Shown here one piece after another: positions 22,003 through 30,915 of a DNA stretch of 37,476 nt; position 1 is the stretch's first letter, and each line of letters starts with the position of its first letter. The notes below the pieces were generated by a model that ran no database searches, had not been told where the DNA came from, and was given only the letters and a program-made list of their open reading frames with translations. The translations under genes were made by a program, and so were the position numbers. This stretch comes from a virus: IMG/VR virus record IMGVR_UViG_3300030020_000059, positions 1 through 37,476 of that record; one strand, given 5' to 3'.

Positions 22003-22992
22003 ATGTCCTTAGCTTTCTTAGAAACTGGTTTATTATTAGATGCTTCTGGTTTAACTATTGGTGGAAGTAGTAATAATACTCTTACTAGTAATTTAACTAT
22101 AGATCAAAGAAGTAATTCTACCGCTTTAACTTCTTTTACAGTAACGGTATCTGCTAATACTGATACCACTTTACCATTTACGCCAATATTAGCAACTAGT
22201 ATAGATGGTAAAGTTTGTGTATTAACTTTAACATTTAATCAACCAATTACTAGTGTTCATTTTGGTAACACCTATACGTTAACCATTACTGGTGCTGATG
22301 CTAGCACTTATACATTGTCAGTAATAGTAAATTATGCAAATAATTATAGTGATACTAATTGGACTAATACTACAAACTCTTCTTTATTAGTAGCAGACTT
22401 AGATAATAAGTCAAGCCTTAGTTCACTTCCTTTAAATAATAAATTAAGATCATTACTTCAATCTGCATTAACAGGTTTAAATCAAGCTTATAATTATATT
22501 AAATATTATTCATATAAAGAAAAATATCTGAATGATATTATTGATTTTGCTATAGCAGCAGGTTCTAGTTATGAATCATCTACTTCTACAGTAACTTATA
22601 ATACTAGCGGTCAAGTAGCAACAATCACTACAACATACGGAAATACTTCTAGACCAAGAACTCAGAATATTATTATTTCCTATACTTATGCAAATTATAC
22701 ACTAAATAGATTGCAATTAAGAAGTGGAATTTATACAACTTTAACCACAGAAACGGTTAGTTTAATTAGTGGTTTTACAGTAAATGCTATAGATGGTTCT
22801 GGTAATCTTGTTTATAATTTAGGAACAATCACATTAAATAGATCTTTAACTCCTACTATTTATAGTATACCTTATCTTTTAGATTATAATAGCACTTTAT
22901 CTTCAGATGTTATAGCTACTGATCCTGATAATATTTTATCTGATTATAAATATTATCAGACAAATACTATAACTGGATGGACAATAGCATGA
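22003..22992 (+). CDS. Virion structural protein, fibre or adhesin-like
   Basis: A 329-residue protein, strong GGAG site. Very rich in S, T, N, L and Y, with almost no charged residues in the first 120 positions. Residues about 5-110 look like one or two Ig-like beta sandwiches (FTVTVSANTDTTLPFTPILA, YTLTITGADASTYTLSVIV). The middle has a short helical part (LQSALTGLNQAYNYIKYYSY). It probably belongs to the tail fibre or capsid surface. No named family. Confidence 0.65.
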   Translation: MSLAFLETGLLLDASGLTIGGSSNNTLTSNLTIDQRSNSTALTSFTVTVSANTDTTLPFTPILATSIDGKVCVLTLTFNQPITSVHFGNTYTLTITGADASTYTLSVIVNYANNYSDTNWTNTTNSSLLVADLDNKSSLSSLPLNNKLRSLLQSALTGLNQAYNYIKYYSYKEKYLNDIIDFAIAAGSSYESSTSTVTYNTSGQVATITTTYGNTSRPRTQNIIISYTYANYTLNRLQLRSGIYTTLTTETVSLISGFTVNAIDGSGNLVYNLGTITLNRSLTPTIYSIPYLLDYNSTLSSDVIATDPDNILSDYKYYQTNTITGWTIA

Positions 22993-23978
22993 CAGATATA
23001 AAAAGTTTTGATAATAATACATTATATTATAAAGCTATTTACGATGCAGTTAGATTCGTTAATACTTCTGCTGAATCTACATATCTTTTATATGCAGATT
23101 TATTATCAAAATTTAATACTTATTCAGTCATTAATCAAGAGACCGATAGTCGTTTATCTCAAATTATAAGTATATCTACAACTTTTGGAAATTCAGATAC
23201 TACAGACACGGAAGTAAGACAATTTGTTTTTAATTCTGGTTGTACATTACAATATTTAAAAACATTACCATTTGATCAATCGGATGGTACTGAAGTTGTT
23301 AATTTCCAGACAATGGTTAATTATTTAAGTAATAGTAATACAGTGTATGCAGGAGATCCTGGTGCAGCGGCAACTATTGGAATTGGTACCGTAACAACTT
23401 TAAGTGCTGGGTCTTCGGTAACAGTTACTAATTCAGGTACTTCGAATGCGGCTGTGTTCAATTTTGCTATTCCTCAAGGTACAAATGGTGCAGCAGCAAC
23501 GGTAGCTTTAGGAACTGTAACTACTGGTGCAGCAGGATCTAGTGTTATTATTACTAATTCAGGATCTTCTAGTGCAGCAGTATTAAATTTTACTATTCCT
23601 CAAGGTGCTGCTGGAACTTCTCCATATGCTGGATATATATCAGTTTCAGTAGACGGAACTACAGTAACTACATTATCAACTTCCGGATCTACAAGTTGGG
23701 TTACTATATTAGGTAATGGAAATATAACTTTCAATAATACGGGAACTTATGAAATAGTAGGTTATTCTTATTATAGTGGTATATATCCAATTGCTTATAC
23801 TGGATATTCTACAATAGTATTTACTTTAAATAGTTTACCTATTTATTCTAATACGATTTTTGATATTACTAGTACTAACGTATCATTAACTGCAACTAGT
23901 AATATTATGGAAGTTGTTGGAAACGACACTCGTACAATAGGATATCCTAGATACATCACAATCAAAAAGCTTGTGTAA
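22989..23978 (+). CDS. Tail fibre with collagen-like and GTVTT...FNF.IPQG repeats
   Basis: A 329-residue protein from the ATG at 22989 (ATGA-type overlap). The N-terminal ~125 residues are helical. Then come two tandem modules of ~38 residues, each ATxxxGTVTT.xAGSSV.xTNSG then AAVxNFxIPQG, joined by short G-x-x stretches (GDPGAAA, GTNGAAA, GAAGTSP). This module is common in phage tail fibres and is thought to make a trimeric shaft. The C-terminal ~115 residues are a beta-rich tip (NGNITFNNTGTYEIVGYSYY), likely receptor binding. Confidence 0.8.
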   Translation: MTDIKSFDNNTLYYKAIYDAVRFVNTSAESTYLLYADLLSKFNTYSVINQETDSRLSQIISISTTFGNSDTTDTEVRQFVFNSGCTLQYLKTLPFDQSDGTEVVNFQTMVNYLSNSNTVYAGDPGAAATIGIGTVTTLSAGSSVTVTNSGTSNAAVFNFAIPQGTNGAAATVALGTVTTGAAGSSVIITNSGSSSAAVLNFTIPQGAAGTSPYAGYISVSVDGTTVTTLSTSGSTSWVTILGNGNITFNNTGTYEIVGYSYYSGIYPIAYTGYSTIVFTLNSLPIYSNTIFDITSTNVSLTATSNIMEVVGNDTRTIGYPRYITIKKLV

Positions 23979-23999
23979 GTAAAAATTTAGTGCTACAAT
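23971..23999 (+). promoter_or_regulatory. Sigma70-type promoter inside the virion block
   Basis: TTGTGT, 17-nt spacer ending TGC, TACAAT. The extended -10 GTGCTACAAT is identical to that before the RHH gene at 4483-4511. It overlaps the end of the upstream fibre gene and lies 17 nt before the next start. Confidence 0.65.
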
Positions 24000-24016
24000 A
24001 TGCTTAGAGCGAAAAC

Positions 24017-25192
24017 ATGGATTTAAAGTCAATATCAGCTATAGAAAAAATTAAGATTGGCGATATAAAATCTGCAATGGATCAATTGCATTTTTTATGT
24101 AGTCAAGTTTCTAATATTAAAGAAAATATAACAGCTATATATGAAGCCTTAAGTGAGAAAGTAGATCTTACGTCAGCCATGCAAGATGGTTCTACCGTGG
24201 TGACTAAAGTAGGATCTGGTATTATTAGTTCTGTTTCAACTGATGGAGTTACGGTTACTGGAACTGGTACTTTATTTACAGCCGAAACTCAAACTGGAAA
24301 CGGAATTAGAATAGGTTCTGAAACTACTTATATTACAGCAGTCACTAGTGATACGGTTATTACAGTAAGTCCAGCATTAACTGGATCTTACTCTAATGTT
24401 ATTTATGCTATAGTAAAAAATGCCACTAAAGAAGTACTAACTGGTGATTTTAATTTTGGTATTTTAAATGGTAATATTTTTAATGGTTCAGTAATTCAAG
24501 GTAGTACATTTCAACATTATGGTAGAATGTCTCAACCAAATGATATTGTAAATATATCATTTGTTCAAAAATCAGTTAATCCAGTAATGGTACGAGCCCA
24601 GAATGCTATTCAACGTAATGGAGATTCAGTAGCTGGTACCCTTGGATCTGAATATTCATATACTTTTAATTATTTAACATGGGCATTTGGCGCTAATACA
24701 GATGTTAGATATGATGGTATAGTTTCTAATGGCGATAATATTGTAAATGTAAATTATGTAACAAATGCTATTGCCACTGCTACTGATAAATTTTATGCAA
24801 GATTGACAAATAGTACAATATATTTAGATGGATCTATATCAAAAAGTGCTAATTCTGGAGAATATATAACAGTTACTTCAAATGGTTTTGTGGCCGTTAA
24901 AAGTTTCTTAGGTATAGCATTTGGAAGTGTTGGAATTAACTTATCCAAACATTACTCTGGTCTTTTAACTATTAAGGTTAGTATACAGATTAATTCTATA
25001 TACATTCAATCTACTCAAATTTCAATAGATACAGATAATACGAATATGACCTTAGAACCTAGAATTCAAGTAAGTTCACCTATTTATGTAAATGCTGGTG
25101 ATATTATAAGTGTTAAATTAGATACAACTAATACTAATCAATATAACGCTCCAGTTTATGATGGTTTTGATTTAGCGGTAGTTTCTCTGTAA
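24017..25192 (+). CDS. Tail fibre or head fibre protein
   Basis: A 391-residue protein. Residues 1-55 are helical (DLKSISAIEKIKIGDIKSAM), with coiled-coil potential. Then follows a beta module with GTGTLFTAE...GNGIRIGSETTYITAV...SDTVITVSPA, a known fibre building block. A glycine/asparagine turn-rich section (GDFNFGILNGNIFNGSVIQG) suggests a beta-helix shaft. The C-terminal ~130 residues form a jelly-roll-like head (C1q/TNF-like in outline). AGAGCG ribosome site. Host-recognition role inferred. Confidence 0.7.
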   Translation: MDLKSISAIEKIKIGDIKSAMDQLHFLCSQVSNIKENITAIYEALSEKVDLTSAMQDGSTVVTKVGSGIISSVSTDGVTVTGTGTLFTAETQTGNGIRIGSETTYITAVTSDTVITVSPALTGSYSNVIYAIVKNATKEVLTGDFNFGILNGNIFNGSVIQGSTFQHYGRMSQPNDIVNISFVQKSVNPVMVRAQNAIQRNGDSVAGTLGSEYSYTFNYLTWAFGANTDVRYDGIVSNGDNIVNVNYVTNAIATATDKFYARLTNSTIYLDGSISKSANSGEYITVTSNGFVAVKSFLGIAFGSVGINLSKHYSGLLTIKVSIQINSIYIQSTQISIDTDNTNMTLEPRIQVSSPIYVNAGDIISVKLDTTNTNQYNAPVYDGFDLAVVSL

Positions 25193-25202
25193 AGGACATA
25201 AA

Positions 25203-26129
25203 ATGTTTACTGACCATATTCATGATCAATTAGGTAGATATAGAATTGGTGCTATTAATGAAGCAATGCCAGAGTTTATTAAGGTAGCAGAAGATAATAT
25301 TGTATCTGAAAATTTAGAAAAATTAGCAGATGGTTGTTTTGCTTACTCTGATGGTATTAATAGATATTTTCCAATTCATACTCCTGAACATACATGGTTT
25401 AGTAATGCTTATTTTGAAAAATTTGCACATGAATTTGACGAACGTGAAGTTTCTGAAATTAGAGATCGAATTAGTGATGCTTATAAAACTTTTGAATTAC
25501 CAGAAGTTGAATTTTCCAAAACTGCTTCTGAGGAAGATGATTTAGATGCTTTACATTCTTTATCTATTGAATTAAACAAATTTATTGATAATCATAAACG
25601 ATATCCTATAGAGGAACGTAGGGAGAAGGCTAAAGAAATTTTACATCATGCTCATTCGTTAGGTAAACAGTCTTCTTTGCATGATTCAGTATATAGATAT
25701 GCTGGCGATCACTTTAAGAAAAATTATGGACATGCATTTGCCGATCGTATGAAATATTTTAAAAGCGATGCTCCAGAACGGACTCACTTACTTAAAATGC
25801 AGGAAGAATCAGAATCACATATTCCAGAATTAGTAGCTAAAGCTTTAGGTATATTCGATCATAGAACTGGTTTACATAAATTTTATGATAACGAATTGGA
25901 AGATCCTTACGCTGGTTTATTGACTCCATTTGAAACTAACGCTAATGAAAATGTTAATATTGGAGAAGAATCACTTCCTTTACATAAAATAAATAAATTT
26001 GACTTTAATTCTTTAAAAGATATTCTTGAAGATAAAGTCTTGGACAAATTAAAGAGTAATCCAGTGGATGCTTTACGTGAAATTAATCCTAACATTCGTG
26101 TAATTGTGATTCGTAAGATAAATGAATAA
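25203..26129 (+). CDS. Virion-associated protein with FPIHTPEHTWFSNAYF motif
   Basis: A 308-residue, charged protein (K, E, H rich). The segment FPIHTPEHTWFSNAYFEKFA near residues 57-76, after an FAYSDG stretch, is a pattern I associate with a family of phage head or virion proteins of unknown role. It is helical elsewhere. It precedes the portal gene by two genes, so a head-assembly or internal capsid function is plausible. AAGGAC ribosome site; overlaps the next gene by 8 nt. Confidence 0.6.
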   Translation: MFTDHIHDQLGRYRIGAINEAMPEFIKVAEDNIVSENLEKLADGCFAYSDGINRYFPIHTPEHTWFSNAYFEKFAHEFDEREVSEIRDRISDAYKTFELPEVEFSKTASEEDDLDALHSLSIELNKFIDNHKRYPIEERREKAKEILHHAHSLGKQSSLHDSVYRYAGDHFKKNYGHAFADRMKYFKSDAPERTHLLKMQEESESHIPELVAKALGIFDHRTGLHKFYDNELEDPYAGLLTPFETNANENVNIGEESLPLHKINKFDFNSLKDILEDKVLDKLKSNPVDALREINPNIRVIVIRKINE

Positions 26130-26550
26130 CTTAGAGAATGACACAATCGTCTTACTTAATGATGGCCGGTTATATGAAAATCAGCTTGAAAAGATTTTTG
26201 CACTTCAAGCACTTAAATCCAACCCTGGAATATTAGGTAATGTATTTACTTTTGAAAAATTAGTTTATGTACTAAATGGATTTAAACCCAACATAGATAT
26301 TCTCGAACCTTCTACTATACTTCACATAGCTAAAGCTGTTAAACTATTAGGTGAACAGAACTGGCATCGTGAAGTAAAGAAGTATATAGCAGAAATTGCT
26401 TTTGAAGAAGGTTGGTGCCAACTTCCTGATATTTTAAAATTCGCACAAGATGAATTAGATGAAATATCAAACGAAGTTAAATTAGATATAGATCAACAAA
26501 AAATGCAAGATTTAAAACATAAGGCTGTTGAAAGATATTTAAATGACTAA
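26122..26550 (+). CDS. Hypothetical head-cluster protein, 142 residues
   Basis: A 142-residue acidic helical protein (VFTFEKLVYVLNGFKPNIDI, then EPSTILHIAKAVKLLGEQ). It overlaps both the previous gene and the portal gene start by 8 nt, so it is translated with the portal. Possibly a chaperone or minor head protein. No family is recognised. Confidence 0.65.
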   Translation: MNNLENDTIVLLNDGRLYENQLEKIFALQALKSNPGILGNVFTFEKLVYVLNGFKPNIDILEPSTILHIAKAVKLLGEQNWHREVKKYIAEIAFEEGWCQLPDILKFAQDELDEISNEVKLDIDQQKMQDLKHKAVERYLND

Positions 26551-28366
26551 TGTATCTACAACATCAGTAGTAGCACCGGAGACTGGTCGTCGTTATCCAA
26601 TGAACGGCTTGCAGTATCCTCAAAGATTTTATAATTTATTACATCTTCAAAGACCAAAGACTTTAAATGAAATTTTTAAATGGGCTATTGTTTTAAACGA
26701 ATCTTCTGGTCTTTTAGATCGTATTACCGATACTATGTCACGATATCCTATTACTCCCGTGGTAGTAGATAATGATATTGGAGAAGATAAAAATTATTGG
26801 TCTAAATTACTTAATGATGAATTATGTATTCAAGATGAATTAGTTAAAAATGGAAAAGATTATTATACTTTTGGAAATGCTATAGTATCTATAGTTCCTC
26901 CATTTAAACGTTATTTAGCTTGTCCTGATTGTAATACTTATAAAGCACATTGTATTACTGATGAAGATCGTAAATTTGAATGGCAATTTAGGGATTATAA
27001 ATTTCTAGCTAAATGTTCTAATAAAAATTGTAAATTTCAAGGTGTAATGAAGGTTAAAGATGAATTGTTAGAAGGCGATGAATTCATTAAAAATATTAGA
27101 ATTCAGAGATGGCCTGTTCAGTTTATTAAAGTAAGAGATTTAGGTATTGCTGGTAAAAAGAAAATTTATTATCGTATCGAAGATAAATATTCTAAACCAA
27201 TTATGAAGGGTGATAAATTTGTAGTAGCTAATGTTCCAGAAACTTTCATATTAGCTTGCAAACAAAATCCAATTAATCCAGTAATAGAATTACCTGCTGA
27301 ATTAACTTTTCATTATCAGCATGAAGGCATTACAGAACCAGAATGGGAAGGATTATCAAAACCATTTTTCTTCTCAGCATGGAACGATTTATTTATGAGT
27401 TTTATTTTACGTAAGGCTCAGGAATGTATTGCTTCAGATCATTTTCTTCCTAATAGATTTATATTTCCAACGTCGTCTAGTGGCACTGATCCGTTAAGTA
27501 AAATTGATGGTGCTGCATGGATGGGTATTGTAGCTACTCAATTAAAGAGACAGCAAAATGATCCCAATGAAATTGGAGTTGTTCCTTTTCCTGTTGGCTA
27601 TCAGGCTTTGGGTGGCCAAGGAAAAGCTATGTCTTTACGGGAAGAAATTGAATTACAGGATCGTAGAATTCTTACTCAATTAGGAATTCCACCAGAATTA
27701 ATTTATGGTGGTATGACTTGGAGCGGATCTAATATTTCTTTACGTATGTTAGAGAATTTATTTTTATATTATATTAATAAACAAAATACATTTATTAGAT
27801 TTTTAGTACGTTATTTAGCACGTATGACCAATAAGCAAGCTCCAAGTAGTGTTAAACTTAAACCATTTAAAATGGCTGATGATATTCAGCAAATTCAAAT
27901 GCTTTCAAATCTTGGTGCGCAGGGTCGTATTAGTGAAAGTACAGCTTTGGCTCAAGTTGGTATTAATATTGCCGATGAAGCTAAGCAAATGGAAGATGAT
28001 AAACCCTTCCTTGAGAGAATTCAAGCAGCTAGACAATTGGCTGCTGCTGAAGTTAATAAAGAAGTTTCTCAAGTTACTAATGAAGGTCAAGTTGATGTTA
28101 ATTTAAGAACACAATTATTACAAGGTCAAGAAACTCAATCTGCTCAATCTAATATAGGTGATGGATTTATGGCTACAACTACTCGTGGATTTGTGAATAA
28201 ATTTAAAGATTTATCTTATGCTGATAGACAAAAAGAATTAAGAAATTTGCAAGCTAAAGATCCAGAAGTTTATATGAAAGTTATGGCAGAATTAAATGGG
28301 GTTTCAGCAGATCCATTACCTGAAGTTAAAGGTCCAAAATCTACTCCCGAAAAGGCGAAGGTATGA
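26543..28366 (+). CDS. Portal protein with zinc-finger-like insertion
   Basis: A 607-residue protein. The long beta/alpha core, the stretch ILTQLGIPPELIYGGMTWSG followed by SNISLRMLENLFLYY, and the C-terminal Q/A-rich helical region are typical of myovirus portal proteins, which form the 12-mer ring through which DNA is packed. An insertion at about 125-165 carries C127, C130, C137, C158 and C163 (CPDC and CSNKNC), a probable zinc ribbon in the wing. It overlaps the next start by 4 nt. Position ahead of neck, sheath and tube genes agrees. Confidence 0.85.
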   Translation: MTNVSTTSVVAPETGRRYPMNGLQYPQRFYNLLHLQRPKTLNEIFKWAIVLNESSGLLDRITDTMSRYPITPVVVDNDIGEDKNYWSKLLNDELCIQDELVKNGKDYYTFGNAIVSIVPPFKRYLACPDCNTYKAHCITDEDRKFEWQFRDYKFLAKCSNKNCKFQGVMKVKDELLEGDEFIKNIRIQRWPVQFIKVRDLGIAGKKKIYYRIEDKYSKPIMKGDKFVVANVPETFILACKQNPINPVIELPAELTFHYQHEGITEPEWEGLSKPFFFSAWNDLFMSFILRKAQECIASDHFLPNRFIFPTSSSGTDPLSKIDGAAWMGIVATQLKRQQNDPNEIGVVPFPVGYQALGGQGKAMSLREEIELQDRRILTQLGIPPELIYGGMTWSGSNISLRMLENLFLYYINKQNTFIRFLVRYLARMTNKQAPSSVKLKPFKMADDIQQIQMLSNLGAQGRISESTALAQVGINIADEAKQMEDDKPFLERIQAARQLAAAEVNKEVSQVTNEGQVDVNLRTQLLQGQETQSAQSNIGDGFMATTTRGFVNKFKDLSYADRQKELRNLQAKDPEVYMKVMAELNGVSADPLPEVKGPKSTPEKAKV

Positions 28367-29190
28367 GTTTAATAAAATTAGCATTTAATCCGGGTAGTTT
28401 ATTCCCTAGTTTTTATAGTATGAGAGCAGCTAGATCTGGGAATCCATTAAAATTTATGATGTCTAGAACTAATGGTCCTATTAGAAAAAATATTATACAA
28501 AGATCAGCTTTAGCTGGAGTAGCACAAGCTGAAGCTAATATAAGAAAAGGATTAGTTCAAGACTCAACTACTTTAAGAGGCGCTTTTATAGATGGTGCAT
28601 TACTTGGACAGTTTGGACGTATGGGAATTAATGCATTAGAAGATATTCATAATGTTCCCACGGGAACTAATAGAATTGCTAAAAGTATATTAAAACATTC
28701 CATTTCAGATGATGGTCAATTTAAAATTAAAAATATTGAGGGAATGATTAATTTAGGTAATGATGCTCATAAATTTTTAAGTGTAGCTAAGAAAGTTCCA
28801 ACCGCTCATTTAGGAACTATTAGTGGTGCCGCTATTGGATATACTCAGGGAGATAATGAGCATGAAAAATTAAAAGGTATGGCTAAAGGTGGATTAATTG
28901 GTGGCGCATTAGGTGGATCTGTTAAGAAAATGATGAATTTTACACATGGTAAATTATCTATGATGCCTAAAATTCATAAAGAATATTTTAAAGATAATTA
29001 TTGGAGATCTCAATTAGAGGCTGCTAATAAACCTTTTTATAATAAATTAATTGGAAAACATATATTAGCAGATCGCTTAATGTCAACTCCTGAAGCCAGA
29101 GCGCGTCGTATAGCCAGATTCGATAATTGGCAGAAGTTAATGAATACTAACGTAAGGGATTTGGGTCCATGGAAAAAACGCCAGTCGTAA
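28363..29190 (+). CDS. Probable internal virion protein with MSLIKLA N-terminus and glycine-zipper hairpin
   Basis: A 275-residue basic protein starting MSLIKLAFNPG, nearly the same start as the proteins at 340-1083 and 1431-1583. The middle is helical and K/R/N rich. Residues about 150-195 hold a double glycine-zipper hairpin: LGTISGAAIGYT, a charged turn, then GGLIGGALGGSV. Such segments often insert in membranes, so an injected or capsid-internal pilot protein is one reading. ATGA overlap with the portal gene shows it is made together with it. Confidence 0.7.
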   Translation: MSLIKLAFNPGSLFPSFYSMRAARSGNPLKFMMSRTNGPIRKNIIQRSALAGVAQAEANIRKGLVQDSTTLRGAFIDGALLGQFGRMGINALEDIHNVPTGTNRIAKSILKHSISDDGQFKIKNIEGMINLGNDAHKFLSVAKKVPTAHLGTISGAAIGYTQGDNEHEKLKGMAKGGLIGGALGGSVKKMMNFTHGKLSMMPKIHKEYFKDNYWRSQLEAANKPFYNKLIGKHILADRLMSTPEARARRIARFDNWQKLMNTNVRDLGPWKKRQS

Positions 29191-29627
29191 AATCTCATTC
29201 CGAATATTTTGAATTAACTAATACTGATGAATTAGGTGAATATGTATTACTTTTAGATAAGATTGCTAATAATAATCATAAATATCATATAGTTGATAAT
29301 GATATTAGATTAGATATGTTTGGCAATCCTTTTATTATTTTTCAGTATAGCGATATTACTGATTTAGAAGAAAAGAAATTAAAAAAGAAATTTAGTTTTT
29401 TTGGTGAGATTATTTCTAGAATTCACTTAGACGAATATGATGATTTAATAAATAAGGATTGGGCTAAAGAAATTAAGTTATGTTATATTGGAGAATTTAC
29501 AACTAAAGATAAAGAAAATCCAATGTTTTATCGTATAGTCATTTATTATAAAATAAATGATAAGAATGTATTAGATGGTTCTTTATTAAATCAATATATG
29601 CCTAACGATAAGAATGTAAAGAAATAG
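29169..29627 (+). CDS. Hypothetical neck-region protein, 152 residues
   Basis: A 152-residue protein, rich in D, K, N, I and Y. Starts MEKTPVVKSHSEYFELTNTD inside the end of the previous gene (22-nt overlap). Mixed alpha/beta. Located between portal and sheath, where neck and connector genes usually lie. No family is recognised. Confidence 0.65.
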   Translation: MEKTPVVKSHSEYFELTNTDELGEYVLLLDKIANNNHKYHIVDNDIRLDMFGNPFIIFQYSDITDLEEKKLKKKFSFFGEIISRIHLDEYDDLINKDWAKEIKLCYIGEFTTKDKENPMFYRIVIYYKINDKNVLDGSLLNQYMPNDKNVKK

Positions 29628-29636
29628 GAGAATGAA

Positions 29637-30101
29637 ATGTCGTCATTGTCAGATCTAAGATTAAAAGCTGGTCAGAATAAAATTACAGAACGTGACCAAG
29701 AATTAATGAAGAAGTTTACAGAAAATCCAATTGATTCAAATAGTATGCCAGAATTATTTTCAGATCAAATGACTTGTTTTTTATTTGAATCAGTAATCAG
29801 ACCATTGGATAATGCTTTGGTTATTCATTTAAAACATCTTCCTCCCGCGTTTCGTAATCCTAGATTTTTTGATTTTGCTACAGAATTTATCAGAGATCGT
29901 ATTGGTAAATTCGAATCACTTAATGCAAGTTTTATTGGTGAACTAGATTCAGCTAATAAACTTAATAGTTTAGATTTAATGTTTACTAAGTATTATCCAG
30001 CTTTAATGGGTGATATGGATTTTATTAAGCAACATACTGCTAAAGTTGGAAAGCAGTTGAATGATCTTTTAGTAAGAGAATTAGATGCTCATATATCTTG
30101 A
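29637..30101 (+). CDS. Hypothetical neck-region protein, 154 residues
   Basis: A 154-residue helical protein with a clear AGGAGAA site. Begins MSSLSDLRLKAGQNKITERD. The segments HLKHLPPAFRNPRFFDFATEF and TKYYPALMGDMDFIKQH are notable but not recognised. Overlaps the next gene by 17 nt. A connector or tail completion protein is possible by position. Confidence 0.65.
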   Translation: MSSLSDLRLKAGQNKITERDQELMKKFTENPIDSNSMPELFSDQMTCFLFESVIRPLDNALVIHLKHLPPAFRNPRFFDFATEFIRDRIGKFESLNASFIGELDSANKLNSLDLMFTKYYPALMGDMDFIKQHTAKVGKQLNDLLVRELDAHIS

Positions 30102-30915
30102 ATGCAAAAATTTAACATATGCAGCAACAACTCTTTATTGGAATATAGAACCAGAGAGTAAGGAAACCGTATCTCATTTTGGATATATAGTTCAGATTTC
30201 GGAAGGCGAATTAGGTCCATGGACTGATTTATATACAGATCCAATTTATGCTTTTGGATTTGTAGACACAGTAACGCAAAGAGGTATGATAGATCAAAGA
30301 ATTTTTTATAGAGTAAAAGCGGTAGATATAGATTCAGATGCTGTATTTTATTCTGATAATCTTTGTTTATTTAATGAAGCTGATAATTTTATTAGCGATT
30401 ACATTTCTGAACAAGAAATATTATATTTAAAAAGATTTGGTCAAGAATGTTTACATTTTGCTAGAAGAAAATTTGGTGATCGTTGTACTTTATGCTATGA
30501 TAAAGTTCAGAAAAAATCAATTCTTCCAAAATGTCCTGTTTGTTTCGGTACAACGTTTGTTGGAGGTTATTTTGCTCCAGTAAAAATATATATAAATACC
30601 GATCAGCAACCAATTCAAATAGATAAAACCGATTATGGAGTATCTGAAGCTGTAGCTTTATCGGCATGGACATCTAACGAAGTATTAATTGCTGCTGATG
30701 ATATTTTGGCATTTTTAAAGAAACCTTCTCAGCGATATAAAATTGATAGAATAGTTCCTACATCTATCAGTAGTAATACGGTACGTCAAATATTAAACAT
30801 GACACAATTAAGAGCAGATAATCCAGCTCAATTACTTCCTATAGATATTACAGCTTATACATTAGATGAATTTAATATCTTTAGAAGAGACTGGAGAATC
30901 TCCTGTGGATTATAA
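30085..30915 (+). CDS. Neck-type virion protein with FnIII-like domain and zinc ribbon
   Basis: A 276-residue protein. Residues 1-95 resemble a fibronectin type III-like sandwich (TTLYWNIEPES, HFGYIVQISEGELGPWTDLY, RIFYRVKAVD). Residues 134-153 hold a zinc ribbon, CTLC (C134, C137) and CPVC (C150, C153), followed by FGTTFVGGYFAPV. The C-terminal 100 residues are beta-rich. A beta domain with a CxxC pair placed between portal and sheath genes is seen in other myoviruses; the exact neck part is not known to me. Confidence 0.7.
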   Translation: MLIYLECKNLTYAATTLYWNIEPESKETVSHFGYIVQISEGELGPWTDLYTDPIYAFGFVDTVTQRGMIDQRIFYRVKAVDIDSDAVFYSDNLCLFNEADNFISDYISEQEILYLKRFGQECLHFARRKFGDRCTLCYDKVQKKSILPKCPVCFGTTFVGGYFAPVKIYINTDQQPIQIDKTDYGVSEAVALSAWTSNEVLIAADDILAFLKKPSQRYKIDRIVPTSISSNTVRQILNMTQLRADNPAQLLPIDITAYTLDEFNIFRRDWRISCGL

